64,000 bases of DNA, from assembly GCA_020628165.1 (NCBI GenBank), contig JAHDFM010000001.1:29726-93725 (forward strand), read 5' to 3'. This DNA comes from Bdellovibrionales bacterium. Lineage in GTDB: Bacteria > Bdellovibrionota > Bdellovibrionia > Bdellovibrionales > UBA1609. The notes beneath the pieces are model-generated. The model was given only the letters and a program-made list of their open reading frames with translations, made no database searches and had not been told where the DNA came from. Both the position numbers and the translations under genes were made by a program. Each line of letters begins with the position of its first letter. The first letter of the stretch is position 1. This document shows positions 1 to 6,728 of the stretch, one piece after another.

Positions 1-515
1 CTAGATGGGCTACTCTGTCTATAATATTCAATGTCAGATAACCCATCCTCATTTGTTCTATTGGAATAAAAAAGATCAATTAAGTGGATATAGGAAATAC
101 AAAAATCATCTGAAAGGATTTGAAAGTTAAGAAATTGAGTTGTTTCTTGAATGTCTCCTACAGTTACTGTGATATCATAACTAATCGTTTCGAGAGGCAC
201 TTTAACTGTTACAAAACATTTAACTGCATTGAGCTCTTGAAGGCTCTCAGTATTTATTTTACACGTAGACTTATTTTTATCGCCAGATGGGATAAGATCT
301 TTTGGTATTTCTACTTTATATTTTATAGGTTTATTGGCTAAGTTTGTTAACTCAAAAGTATAAACATCTTCATCAGAGCGAAAGTATTCACGAATTCCTT
401 TAAACTCAACCTCTGGTTGTTTATCTAAGCTGGCTGTTCCGCGCTGAAAAATAGAAGTCGTTGATGTGCAAGAGCATAAAATAAAGGTTAGCAAAAATAC
501 TATCAACCTTTGCAT
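1..515 (-). CDS. Putative lipoprotein, C-terminus beyond window edge
   Basis: An open minus-strand frame runs from an ATG at 515 to the window edge with no stop, about 171 residues. The N-terminus is a lipoprotein signal (MQRLIVFLLTFILCSC, Cys at residue 16), so the product is probably exported and lipid-anchored. The rest (VEFKGIREYF, YTFELTNLANKPIKYKVEIP) alternates like a beta-sandwich domain; I recognise no family. Its first 13 bases overlap the end of the upstream TolB-like lipoprotein gene, so the two are probably co-transcribed and translationally coupled. The C-terminal part is missing from the window. Confidence 0.75.
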   Translation of the reverse strand, partial: MQRLIVFLLTFILCSCTSTTSIFQRGTASLDKQPEVEFKGIREYFRSDEDVYTFELTNLANKPIKYKVEIPKDLIPSGDKNKSTCKINTESLQELNAVKCFVTVKVPLETISYDITVTVGDIQETTQFLNFQILSDDFCISYIHLIDLFYSNRTNEDGLSDIEYYRQSSPS

Positions 516-1582
516 TCAGGCTTCCTCAACTTGGTTTTATAAATCTGAGTGACATTTCCCTTAGTTCTCGAAAAGACAATGCTATCGCCTTTGGGGTCAA
601 TGGTTGGTTGAAAATCTTTGTATTCATTATGAGTGACGCGTGTTTTACAAGTTCCATCTTTATTAATGACATACAATTGATAGTTTTTGTGTTCAGGTTG
701 TGTGGCGCTAAAGTAGATGTATTCGCCGTCTGGGTGCCAAACGGGGTTTATATGAAACTGTTTGCCAAAGGTGAGCTCTTTAACAAGTTTGCGATTATAA
801 ATATTGCCAAACAAAATTTGAGAGTAGAGAGATTGATCGCCATATCGAATCCAAATGTAATCATTGTTAGTTGGGGAGAGCTCTGGTTCGTCGTCAATGA
901 AGTCACTGAAGGTCAAGCGAGTTGGTGATTTGGGCACATGATTTCTGTATTTATAAATTTCTAGGTTGCCGTGTCTGACTGATGTGAACAGGCGATTTTT
1001 TCGTTTGTTTTTATAATACGACATATTATTGTCGAGTCTTTTAGAGTGTGTCAGTCTTAAAAATACATCATCAAATAAGTTTTTTTTGTAAAGTTCAAAG
1101 GCGTGAATTTCATCACTTTGAATGATCGATGCTGAAGCAATACCGCGTCCTTTTTCAACATTCATAGAATACAATTTATTGTAAATGTAGAGAGGGTTTT
1201 CTTTGATTTCATCAGTGGTGCTTGCAAAGATAATTGACTGGCCAAAATCATCGTAAATAGGGCTAGCAGTGATTCCATCTTGAAAGATCAGTCGGTTTTC
1301 TTCTTTGTTACTTAAGTCAAATTCATAGACCTGAGGGTTTGAATGACGGTAACGATTTTTACTCACATAAAGAAATTTTTTGCCATCAGGGGAAAAACTG
1401 GGTTGGCTATTGTCGCCGTGAAAAGTGAGTTGAACGACTGGTTTTTCAAGTTCGTGGATGGGTGCCGTGGAGCTTTCGGAGCTGAGGTTACGGTTGAGAG
1501 ACTCTTTGATTTGATTGTGGGTGCAAGAAAAGAGAAACGTCACTGTAATGCTTGTAGCAAGCAGTTTAAAAACTTTTAACAT
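503..1582 (-). CDS. TolB-like beta-propeller lipoprotein
   Basis: A 359-residue protein with a lipoprotein signal (TVTFLFSC, Cys near residue 20). The mature part carries repeated TolB/PD40-type blades: QPSFSPDGKKFLYVS, GASPIYDD-type segments, INPVWHPDGEYIYFSA and QPTIDPKGDSIVFSR. TolB propellers work in envelope maintenance, but this protein lacks the separate TolB N-terminal domain, so it is a TolB-like repeat lipoprotein and not TolB itself. The last residues (RKPECKG) are encoded over the start of the next lipoprotein gene (13-nt overlap). Both may form one envelope module with unknown partners. Confidence 0.8.
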   Translation of the reverse strand: MLKVFKLLATSITVTFLFSCTHNQIKESLNRNLSSESSTAPIHELEKPVVQLTFHGDNSQPSFSPDGKKFLYVSKNRYRHSNPQVYEFDLSNKEENRLIFQDGITASPIYDDFGQSIIFASTTDEIKENPLYIYNKLYSMNVEKGRGIASASIIQSDEIHAFELYKKNLFDDVFLRLTHSKRLDNNMSYYKNKRKNRLFTSVRHGNLEIYKYRNHVPKSPTRLTFSDFIDDEPELSPTNNDYIWIRYGDQSLYSQILFGNIYNRKLVKELTFGKQFHINPVWHPDGEYIYFSATQPEHKNYQLYVINKDGTCKTRVTHNEYKDFQPTIDPKGDSIVFSRTKGNVTQIYKTKLRKPECKG

Positions 1583-1598
1583 AAAGACCTATAAAAAC

Positions 1599-2630
1599 TT
1601 ATAAATTTATAATTTTTTGAATGACAGATGATGGGTTTAACTTTTTCACATCTGCTTTTATAGTTTTTATTATCTCAGAGTTTTTGTATTTTGTTTCTAT
1701 CTGTTTGAGGGAATTGGACTTAATCTGGACATAGATATCGTATTTAGTAATGTTGTGCTTAAGGTCGTAAGTTTTTGGTCGTGTTTTACAGACTTTGATC
1801 GAACCGGGAACGAGCCATTGATTCTTTAAAAAGGGAGCATATTGGTTTTTAACCAAAACAATTTTTGTTGATTTTTTTTGTGGGATTTCAACAGTCCAAA
1901 GTAGAATTTTTTTAGCAGCTTTTGGTTTAACTAAAGGCAATTCTTCAATGGTATTATTCTTTTGAGCGCTGCATGTTTTTAACCAAGGACAAAGCAAGCA
2001 ACTAGGGTTTAATGGTTTGCATAGAGTAGCGCCAAGTTCCATCAAAGCCTGGTTCATGTCAGCGGGGGACTTTCCCTTCATGTACGAGTCTGAAAGATCT
2101 TGCAGAAAATTTCTTTCTTTTGTTTTCCACCATTCAAAGGCGAGATTGTGTTTACGACTGAGCACTCGGATGACGTTGCCGTCGAGCACGCCAACAGGTT
2201 GAGAAAAAGCGATACTGGCAATAGCTCGCGAAGTGTAGGGGCCAATGCCAGGGAGTTCTAGCAGCTGCTCATAAGTGTTTGGGAATGATTTGTTATCTAC
2301 AATCAGTTTGGCTGCTTTGTGGATATTGCGAGCTCGGCTATAGTAACCGAGGCCAGACCACACCTCGTAAACGTCTTCAATTTTAGCTTTTGCCAAAGAA
2401 TTCACAGTTGGAAATTTTTTGGTGAAGCGCTCAAAAAATGGAATCACAGCTTTGGATGTTGTCTGCTGTAACATGATTTCAGAAATCCAGATTTTGTAGG
2501 GGTCTTTACTTTTACGCCAAGGCAGTGGGCGTTTGTTGTCTAAGTACCAAGTATGCAACAGACCAATGTCTTTTTTTGTGGCTTTTTCAGTGGTGACTTT
2601 AGCAAAGGTTTGAGGCGTGTTTGTTTTCAT
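1599..2630 (-). CDS. mutY: A/G-specific adenine DNA glycosylase MutY
   Basis: MutY removes adenine mispaired with 8-oxoguanine in base excision repair. Family marks in order: catalytic Glu51 in SEIMLQQT; helix-hairpin-helix LELPGIGPYTSRAIA (about 124-138); catalytic Asp150 in VLDGNVIRVLSR; and the 4Fe-4S ligands as Cys-X6-Cys-X2-Cys-X5-Cys in CKPLNPSCLLCPWLKTC. A C-terminal NUDIX-like 8-oxoG recognition region follows (LLWTVEIPQ, WLVPGSIK). Length 343 is normal. It lies 16 bases upstream of the TolB-like gene on the same strand and is divergent from the agmatinase gene. Confidence 0.95.
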   Translation of the reverse strand: MKTNTPQTFAKVTTEKATKKDIGLLHTWYLDNKRPLPWRKSKDPYKIWISEIMLQQTTSKAVIPFFERFTKKFPTVNSLAKAKIEDVYEVWSGLGYYSRARNIHKAAKLIVDNKSFPNTYEQLLELPGIGPYTSRAIASIAFSQPVGVLDGNVIRVLSRKHNLAFEWWKTKERNFLQDLSDSYMKGKSPADMNQALMELGATLCKPLNPSCLLCPWLKTCSAQKNNTIEELPLVKPKAAKKILLWTVEIPQKKSTKIVLVKNQYAPFLKNQWLVPGSIKVCKTRPKTYDLKHNITKYDIYVQIKSNSLKQIETKYKNSEIIKTIKADVKKLNPSSVIQKIINL

Positions 2631-2738
2631 CTGTGAACGTTAAGTTACTGTAATTTATTTTGATTAGCTAGTAATATCGGGTAGCTTTGGTGACGCTGCA
2701 AAGCATGTAATCTCATGCAGACCGCATTATAAATTGCT

Positions 2739-3686
2739 ATGGAATACAAACAACTCAGTGGTCGTGATTTTCCCCGTTTCTCAGGGGTTAAAACTTTTTT
2801 TAGAATGCCTTACGTTGCTGTCGATGCAGACTATGATGTCGGTATTGTAGGCGTGCCTTATGATGGTGGAGTGAGCTATCGCCCTGGTGCTCGTTTTGGG
2901 CCAAGTAAGATTCGCGAAATGTCCTCTTTAGGACGTGGCTATCACTGGAGTCGAGATGTCAATATTCTTGAGCGATTAAAAGTTGCCGACATCGGTGACT
3001 CTCCAACAGTTCCTGTTAGCCAAGAAAAGACCTATCAAAAAATGGGTAATTTCTTTAACAACCTGATGAGTTTAAACAAACGCTTCATCGCCATTGGTGG
3101 TGATCATTCAACAACCTTGCCTTTACTCCGAGCTGTCCATAAAAAGTATGGCAAGGTGAGACTGATACACTTTGATGCTCATTTGGACACATACCCAGCC
3201 GCATGGGGTTGTGAATATCATCACGGAACTTTTGTAAGACATGCCGTCGATGAAGGTTTAATTGTTCCTGATAAATCTTTTCAAGTCGGCATTCGTGGAC
3301 CGCTGGCTAACAAAGATGATCTCGATTTTGTAAATAAACATAAACTCAACGTCACAACTGTGGATGATGTCAGAAATGGATTGAATGATTTTTTAAACAA
3401 AATGCCTGACTTTGGTGACGAACCCACTTACATCAGTTTTGATATTGATTGTTTAGACCCGTCCTACGCTCCGGGCACAGGCACGCCAGTTCCAGGTGGT
3501 TTGACGACCTATGAAGTGCAAAGAATTTTAAGAGCTCTTAAAGTGAAGAACCTAGTGGGTGCGGATATCGTTGAAGTGTCTCCTCCTTATGACAGTTCAG
3601 ACATAACAAGCCTTGCAGCTATGGACACTTTGTTTGAGCTTCTTTGTATTATGTCTGATTCAAAGATTAATTTTACTAAGGGTTAA
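2739..3686 (+). CDS. speB: Agmatinase / ureohydrolase family protein
   Basis: Ureohydrolases of this type hydrolyse agmatine to putrescine and urea with a binuclear Mn centre. The metal ligands are all present: His123 in GGDHS; Asp146, His148 and Asp150 in HFDAHLD; Asp235 and Asp237 in SFDIDCLDP. The product is 315 residues, typical for SpeB. The substrate is inferred from family resemblance; guanidinobutyrase or arginase-like activity cannot be excluded from sequence alone. It stands alone, divergent from mutY. No strong Shine-Dalgarno precedes the ATG, but this start gives the usual SpeB N-terminus. Confidence 0.88.
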   Translation: MEYKQLSGRDFPRFSGVKTFFRMPYVAVDADYDVGIVGVPYDGGVSYRPGARFGPSKIREMSSLGRGYHWSRDVNILERLKVADIGDSPTVPVSQEKTYQKMGNFFNNLMSLNKRFIAIGGDHSTTLPLLRAVHKKYGKVRLIHFDAHLDTYPAAWGCEYHHGTFVRHAVDEGLIVPDKSFQVGIRGPLANKDDLDFVNKHKLNVTTVDDVRNGLNDFLNKMPDFGDEPTYISFDIDCLDPSYAPGTGTPVPGGLTTYEVQRILRALKVKNLVGADIVEVSPPYDSSDITSLAAMDTLFELLCIMSDSKINFTKG

Positions 3687-3910
3687 CTTTTTGTGACATG
3701 CAGGTGTAACCTCTATTTTCACTAAGCGAGAGAGCATTTTCCGTATATTAAGCTTGTTTACATGGAAAATATTTTAATAAAAATTTCAATTGAGCGAGTC
3801 CTGAATAAGCTTTGTCTTAGCTAGTGAAATCCTTACAGCCTCTGAGTGAATGCCTTAGTCAATTTTTAAGGCCTATGCTATATATCGAGCTAATCAAAGA
3901 GGTGGAGATT

Positions 3911-4528
3911 ATGAAGAGTTTTATTGCTCTATTTGCAACCGTTTTACTATCCTTAACAGTTACAGCTGAAGAGAAAAAGTTAAGTGATTTGAGCTGTATC
4001 GTCGGGGAATCAATATTAGATATTTTTGATTTACCGGATTTAAAATTTTATGAAAAATTGAGAGATTCTACAACATACAACCCATCTGGCTTATCAGCAC
4101 AGGGGTATGCTAACTTTTTGAAAGAAACTGTCTATGCAAGGCACGCTTTTTCAGTCCATTCGCAAGGCGATGAGGCCTTTGTCGTTGGTTTTGGCGAAGT
4201 TAACAATTTACTTATTGATACAGTTTTACTGTCGAACCCTGATAGGTTAAATAATCTGAATACTATTGAATACCCTATAACTACTCAAGATTGTAAGACG
4301 ACATTATCATACCCAGCTGATGGGAAAACAAAGCTAGAACTCACTTGCGAAGTTCAAAATAATAATTTTCTAATGACTTTGAAGTTTATAAAAGAAGATA
4401 TGAACAATATGTTTTCTCTACAGCGTGGACAGGTGACTACACAGGTTTATGATGAAGGACTTAGGTCGCCAATATTATATTCTAAAAACCCTGTCAGCTG
4501 CTCATTTATGGATGTCGTTATTAAATAG
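3911..4528 (+). CDS. Exported protein of unknown function, tandem paralog 1
   Basis: About 205 residues. I place the start at 3911, where GAGGTGGAG precedes the ATG and a signal peptide follows (MKSFIALFATVLLSLTVTAEE); a longer frame from 3824 lacks this logic. The mature start LSDLSCIVGESILDIFD resembles MDCRVGESILERTDF of the next gene, and both have a Cys near the C-terminus (PVSCSF here, NKISCLAS there), so they are probably diverged tandem duplicates. No known domain recognised. Probably periplasmic or secreted, possibly with a disulfide between the conserved cysteines. Confidence 0.7.
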   Translation: MKSFIALFATVLLSLTVTAEEKKLSDLSCIVGESILDIFDLPDLKFYEKLRDSTTYNPSGLSAQGYANFLKETVYARHAFSVHSQGDEAFVVGFGEVNNLLIDTVLLSNPDRLNNLNTIEYPITTQDCKTTLSYPADGKTKLELTCEVQNNNFLMTLKFIKEDMNNMFSLQRGQVTTQVYDEGLRSPILYSKNPVSCSFMDVVIK

Positions 4529-4535
4529 TTTTATT

Positions 4536-5048
4536 ATGAACAAAATATTAATTTTTGCTATTTTATTGGTTTTAAACACTTTAGGTTTTACCCCTTTTTG
4601 CTATGCCCTTTCCATGGACTGTCGCGTAGGTGAATCTATTCTAGAAAGAACGGATTTTAAAGTGGAAGAACTGAATAGCAAGGATGAATTTTTTAAGAAT
4701 GTCGCTCTTAAATCAATTGAAGAGCTGATCAAAAAGCAGCCTTTCGATCAAAATGGAGTGACCTTCAAGTTGTCAGTGACAGGGTCCATACCAAGCTTAA
4801 TTGGTTATTTTGTAGTTAAAGAAAGAGCTGACCAGTTGGATCTTTCAGAGGCCACGTGTTCAACAGTGCAAGGTAACAATAAAGGCTTTACTTTTGATTG
4901 TGTCGTCACAAACCCAAATGACTATCAAAAGGTATTTTTTAGTATCACTTATAAATATGGTCTAAGCTCAGGGGTTCTTGAGCTTAGAGTCAGTAAGAGC
5001 GAACTGGGGTTATTAACCAAAAACAAAATAAGCTGTTTGGCGTCCTAA
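4536..5048 (+). CDS. Exported protein of unknown function, tandem paralog 2
   Basis: About 170 residues starting at 4536, seven bases after the stop of the preceding gene. The chosen ATG opens a signal peptide (MNKILIFAILLVLNTLGF then CYALS); the longer frame from 4449 would run through the upstream gene. Shares the CxVGESIL block and terminal Cys with its neighbour. The middle has alternating beta-strand-like segments and a second Cys pair (ATCSTVQ, FDCVVTN). Function unknown; likely co-expressed with the preceding gene because the gap is so short. Confidence 0.7.
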   Translation: MNKILIFAILLVLNTLGFTPFCYALSMDCRVGESILERTDFKVEELNSKDEFFKNVALKSIEELIKKQPFDQNGVTFKLSVTGSIPSLIGYFVVKERADQLDLSEATCSTVQGNNKGFTFDCVVTNPNDYQKVFFSITYKYGLSSGVLELRVSKSELGLLTKNKISCLAS

Positions 5049-5133
5049 AAAAGATAAAATTCTCGTAAAAAAAATCATTAAAGTTTGTTAGGCTAGACTT
5101 CAGAATTATAGATGAGGGATATCCATATAAGTC

Positions 5134-5916
5134 ATGTCTGAGTTAAGTTGTTACATCATGACTCACAACAGTGAGTTGCATTTAGAGAAAGTCATTCAAG
5201 CGGTGAGTAAATGCTCTGACGAAATCGTTATTTTAGATTCTGGTAGTAAAGATCAAACAGAAGCTATTGCTAATAAGTACAACTGCCGTTTTGAATACAA
5301 CAAATTTGAAAACTTCATTGCTCAAAGGAATCACGCAGCTTCTTTATGTACATACGATTATGTTCTTTTTGTTGATTCGGATGAGGTGATCACAGACGCA
5401 ATGATTGCAGAGATCATTAAAATAAAAAAAGATAACTTTATAAGTGAGGGAAAAAAGATAGAAGGCTATTCATTAAAAAGAGACTGGTTTTTATTTGATC
5501 AACCAGTGCATGCCTTTTACCCCGTGCAGAGCCCGGACTACCCATTAAGAATTTTCGATAAAAACAAGGTGAGTTTCAATCAAGATAGCAACTTAGTGCA
5601 TGAAACTCCGACAGGTTACAAGACCCACCAAAAAGTTGAAATAGGCGCTATCAATCACTACAGTTGTGACTCAGTCGATTTACTGTTTGGAAAATTAAAC
5701 CAGTACACAACCTTGGCAGCACAAGACTTATTAAACAAAGGAAAAAGCGTCGGTTGGATTCCAGCATTCACCCATGCCATTGGTGCTTGGTTCAAATGGT
5801 ACATAAGAAAAGGCGGCTACAAAGACGGCCAAGTCGGCGTGCTCCTAGGCTTCTACGCCTTTTTATACACCTACCTAAAATACGTAAAAGCCAAGTATCT
5901 ACCAAAAGGTACCTGA
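5134..5916 (+). CDS. Family 2 glycosyltransferase, WaaE-like
   Basis: A 260-residue GT-A fold glycosyltransferase. It opens with LSCYIMTHNSELHLEKVI, then the nucleotide-sugar binding part EIVILDSGSKDQT and the metal-binding VLFVDSDEV (about residues 80-88). This layout matches the small WaaE/KdtX group that adds sugars to the lipopolysaccharide core, so an envelope glycan role is likely; donor and acceptor are not readable from sequence. The C-terminus has a hydrophobic and basic stretch (GVLLGFYAFLYTYLKYVKAKY), consistent with membrane association. The last codons and stop lie inside the left arm of a perfect 27-bp inverted repeat, so the present C-terminus may have been set by that element. 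Confidence 0.85.
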   Translation: MSELSCYIMTHNSELHLEKVIQAVSKCSDEIVILDSGSKDQTEAIANKYNCRFEYNKFENFIAQRNHAASLCTYDYVLFVDSDEVITDAMIAEIIKIKKDNFISEGKKIEGYSLKRDWFLFDQPVHAFYPVQSPDYPLRIFDKNKVSFNQDSNLVHETPTGYKTHQKVEIGAINHYSCDSVDLLFGKLNQYTTLAAQDLLNKGKSVGWIPAFTHAIGAWFKWYIRKGGYKDGQVGVLLGFYAFLYTYLKYVKAKYLPKGT

Positions 5917-5968
5917 TTCCCTTTGGTTTCGCAGGTGCGCTACCAAAGGGAATCAGGTACCTTTTGGT
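5901..5968. repeat. Perfect 27-bp inverted repeat with 14-nt spacer
   Basis: Left arm 5901-5927 and right arm 5942-5968 are exact reverse complements (27 of 27), with spacer 5928-5941. The arm starts ACCAAAAGGTACCTGATTCC and contains the nested palindrome AGGTACCT. The glycosyltransferase stop codon (5914-5916) is inside the left arm. No T-run follows on either strand, so it is not an ordinary intrinsic terminator. It may be a REP/MITE-like element. Confidence 0.9.
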
Positions 5969-6133
5969 GGTGGTGTCTGCCATAGAAACATCGCTTCTGG
6001 AGTGACAAGCAATATCACTCAGTTTGACAGTCAATTTGGTGCTGGAGAACTAGAAGTCAAAGCTTACTTAAAATCAAACCCAGCGCAAAGGGCACAGTGT
6101 ACTTTGGACGAAGTAGATATGAATTATCAGTGA
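5966..6133 (+). pseudogene. Possible 3' remnant of an exported-protein gene
   Basis: From the end of the inverted repeat a frame stays open to TGA at 6131-6133, reading GGGVCHRNIASGVTSNI... ending DEVDMNYQ. It has no start codon or ribosome site; upstream the frame enters the repeat and meets a stop at 5885. The amino-acid composition looks protein-like (TQFDSQFGAGELEVKAYL). I infer the tail of a gene whose 5' part was lost when the repeat arrived, but chance openness over 55 codons is possible. Confidence 0.25.
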
Positions 6134-6148
6134 AGCAAAAGGTACTTA

Positions 6149-6580
6149 CTAGTCCTTAAACTTAAGAAGAATTTTTTTAAACTGATAAGGGTCTTTTATA
6201 TGAGATAATTTTGTTTTTGTTTCATGACTTGTATGTACAAAAATATTTCCAACTTCAAATGATTTTTGAATAATATTTAATGAAATTTCAATATCATTAA
6301 TTTTATCAAATTGAATTGTTTTAATGCTTTGCTGTATAACACCACTATGAATCGTTATACCTTCTTTAGTTATGGTATATTTTGTAAATATCATATCAAA
6401 AAAAGACCATACTATTGGAAGAGTAAAAATTATAAATGGTAAAAAGGACGTTAATCTTGTGATAAATTTTTGAATTAGACTATTTTCTTTGTCATCAGAA
6501 ACTAGTTCAAAGAATTCATTTATAAAATTAAAATTGACAGGGATTATATCAAAAAAATAATTCAATACTCCTAAAAACAA
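6149..6580 (-). CDS. Bacterial PH-domain membrane protein with 5' amber codon
   Basis: The frame gives 143 residues from a TTG codon: a membrane segment (LPFIIFTLPIVWSFFDMIF) followed by a YdbS/DUF304-like bacterial PH domain (YTITKEGITIHSGVIQQS, FDKINDIEI, GNIFVHTSHETK). The same frame continues upstream to ATG 6646 (MSANKKHK) with one TAG at 6620-6622, and then HLHWFCLVGLALWLFLG, which completes a first membrane helix. The annotated TTG would cut that helix and has no Shine-Dalgarno. So either the gene carries a nonsense mutation, the base is a sequence error, or a shortened protein is made. Confidence 0.6.
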   Translation of the reverse strand: MFLGVLNYFFDIIPVNFNFINEFFELVSDDKENSLIQKFITRLTSFLPFIIFTLPIVWSFFDMIFTKYTITKEGITIHSGVIQQSIKTIQFDKINDIEISLNIIQKSFEVGNIFVHTSHETKTKLSHIKDPYQFKKILLKFKD

Positions 6581-6728
6581 CCAAAGTGCAAGTCCGACGA
6601 GACAAAACCAATGTAGATGCTATTTGTGTTTTTTATTCGCACTCATGATAAAAAAGTTATACATTTCTAACGTGCTTAATCAATTTGTTTATAAACTTTT
6701 GGTAAATTTTCTAACAAAAATCAGGTGT

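Noticed and set aside
120..341. Plus-strand open frame of 73 codons
   Set aside because: It lies wholly opposite the minus-strand lipoprotein frame, which has a signal peptide and overlaps its upstream gene as operon genes do.
5754..6034. Open frames on both strands across the 27-bp inverted repeat
   Set aside because: They share mirrored peptide sequence (KRYLIPFG) only because the repeat is a perfect palindrome; no ribosome sites.
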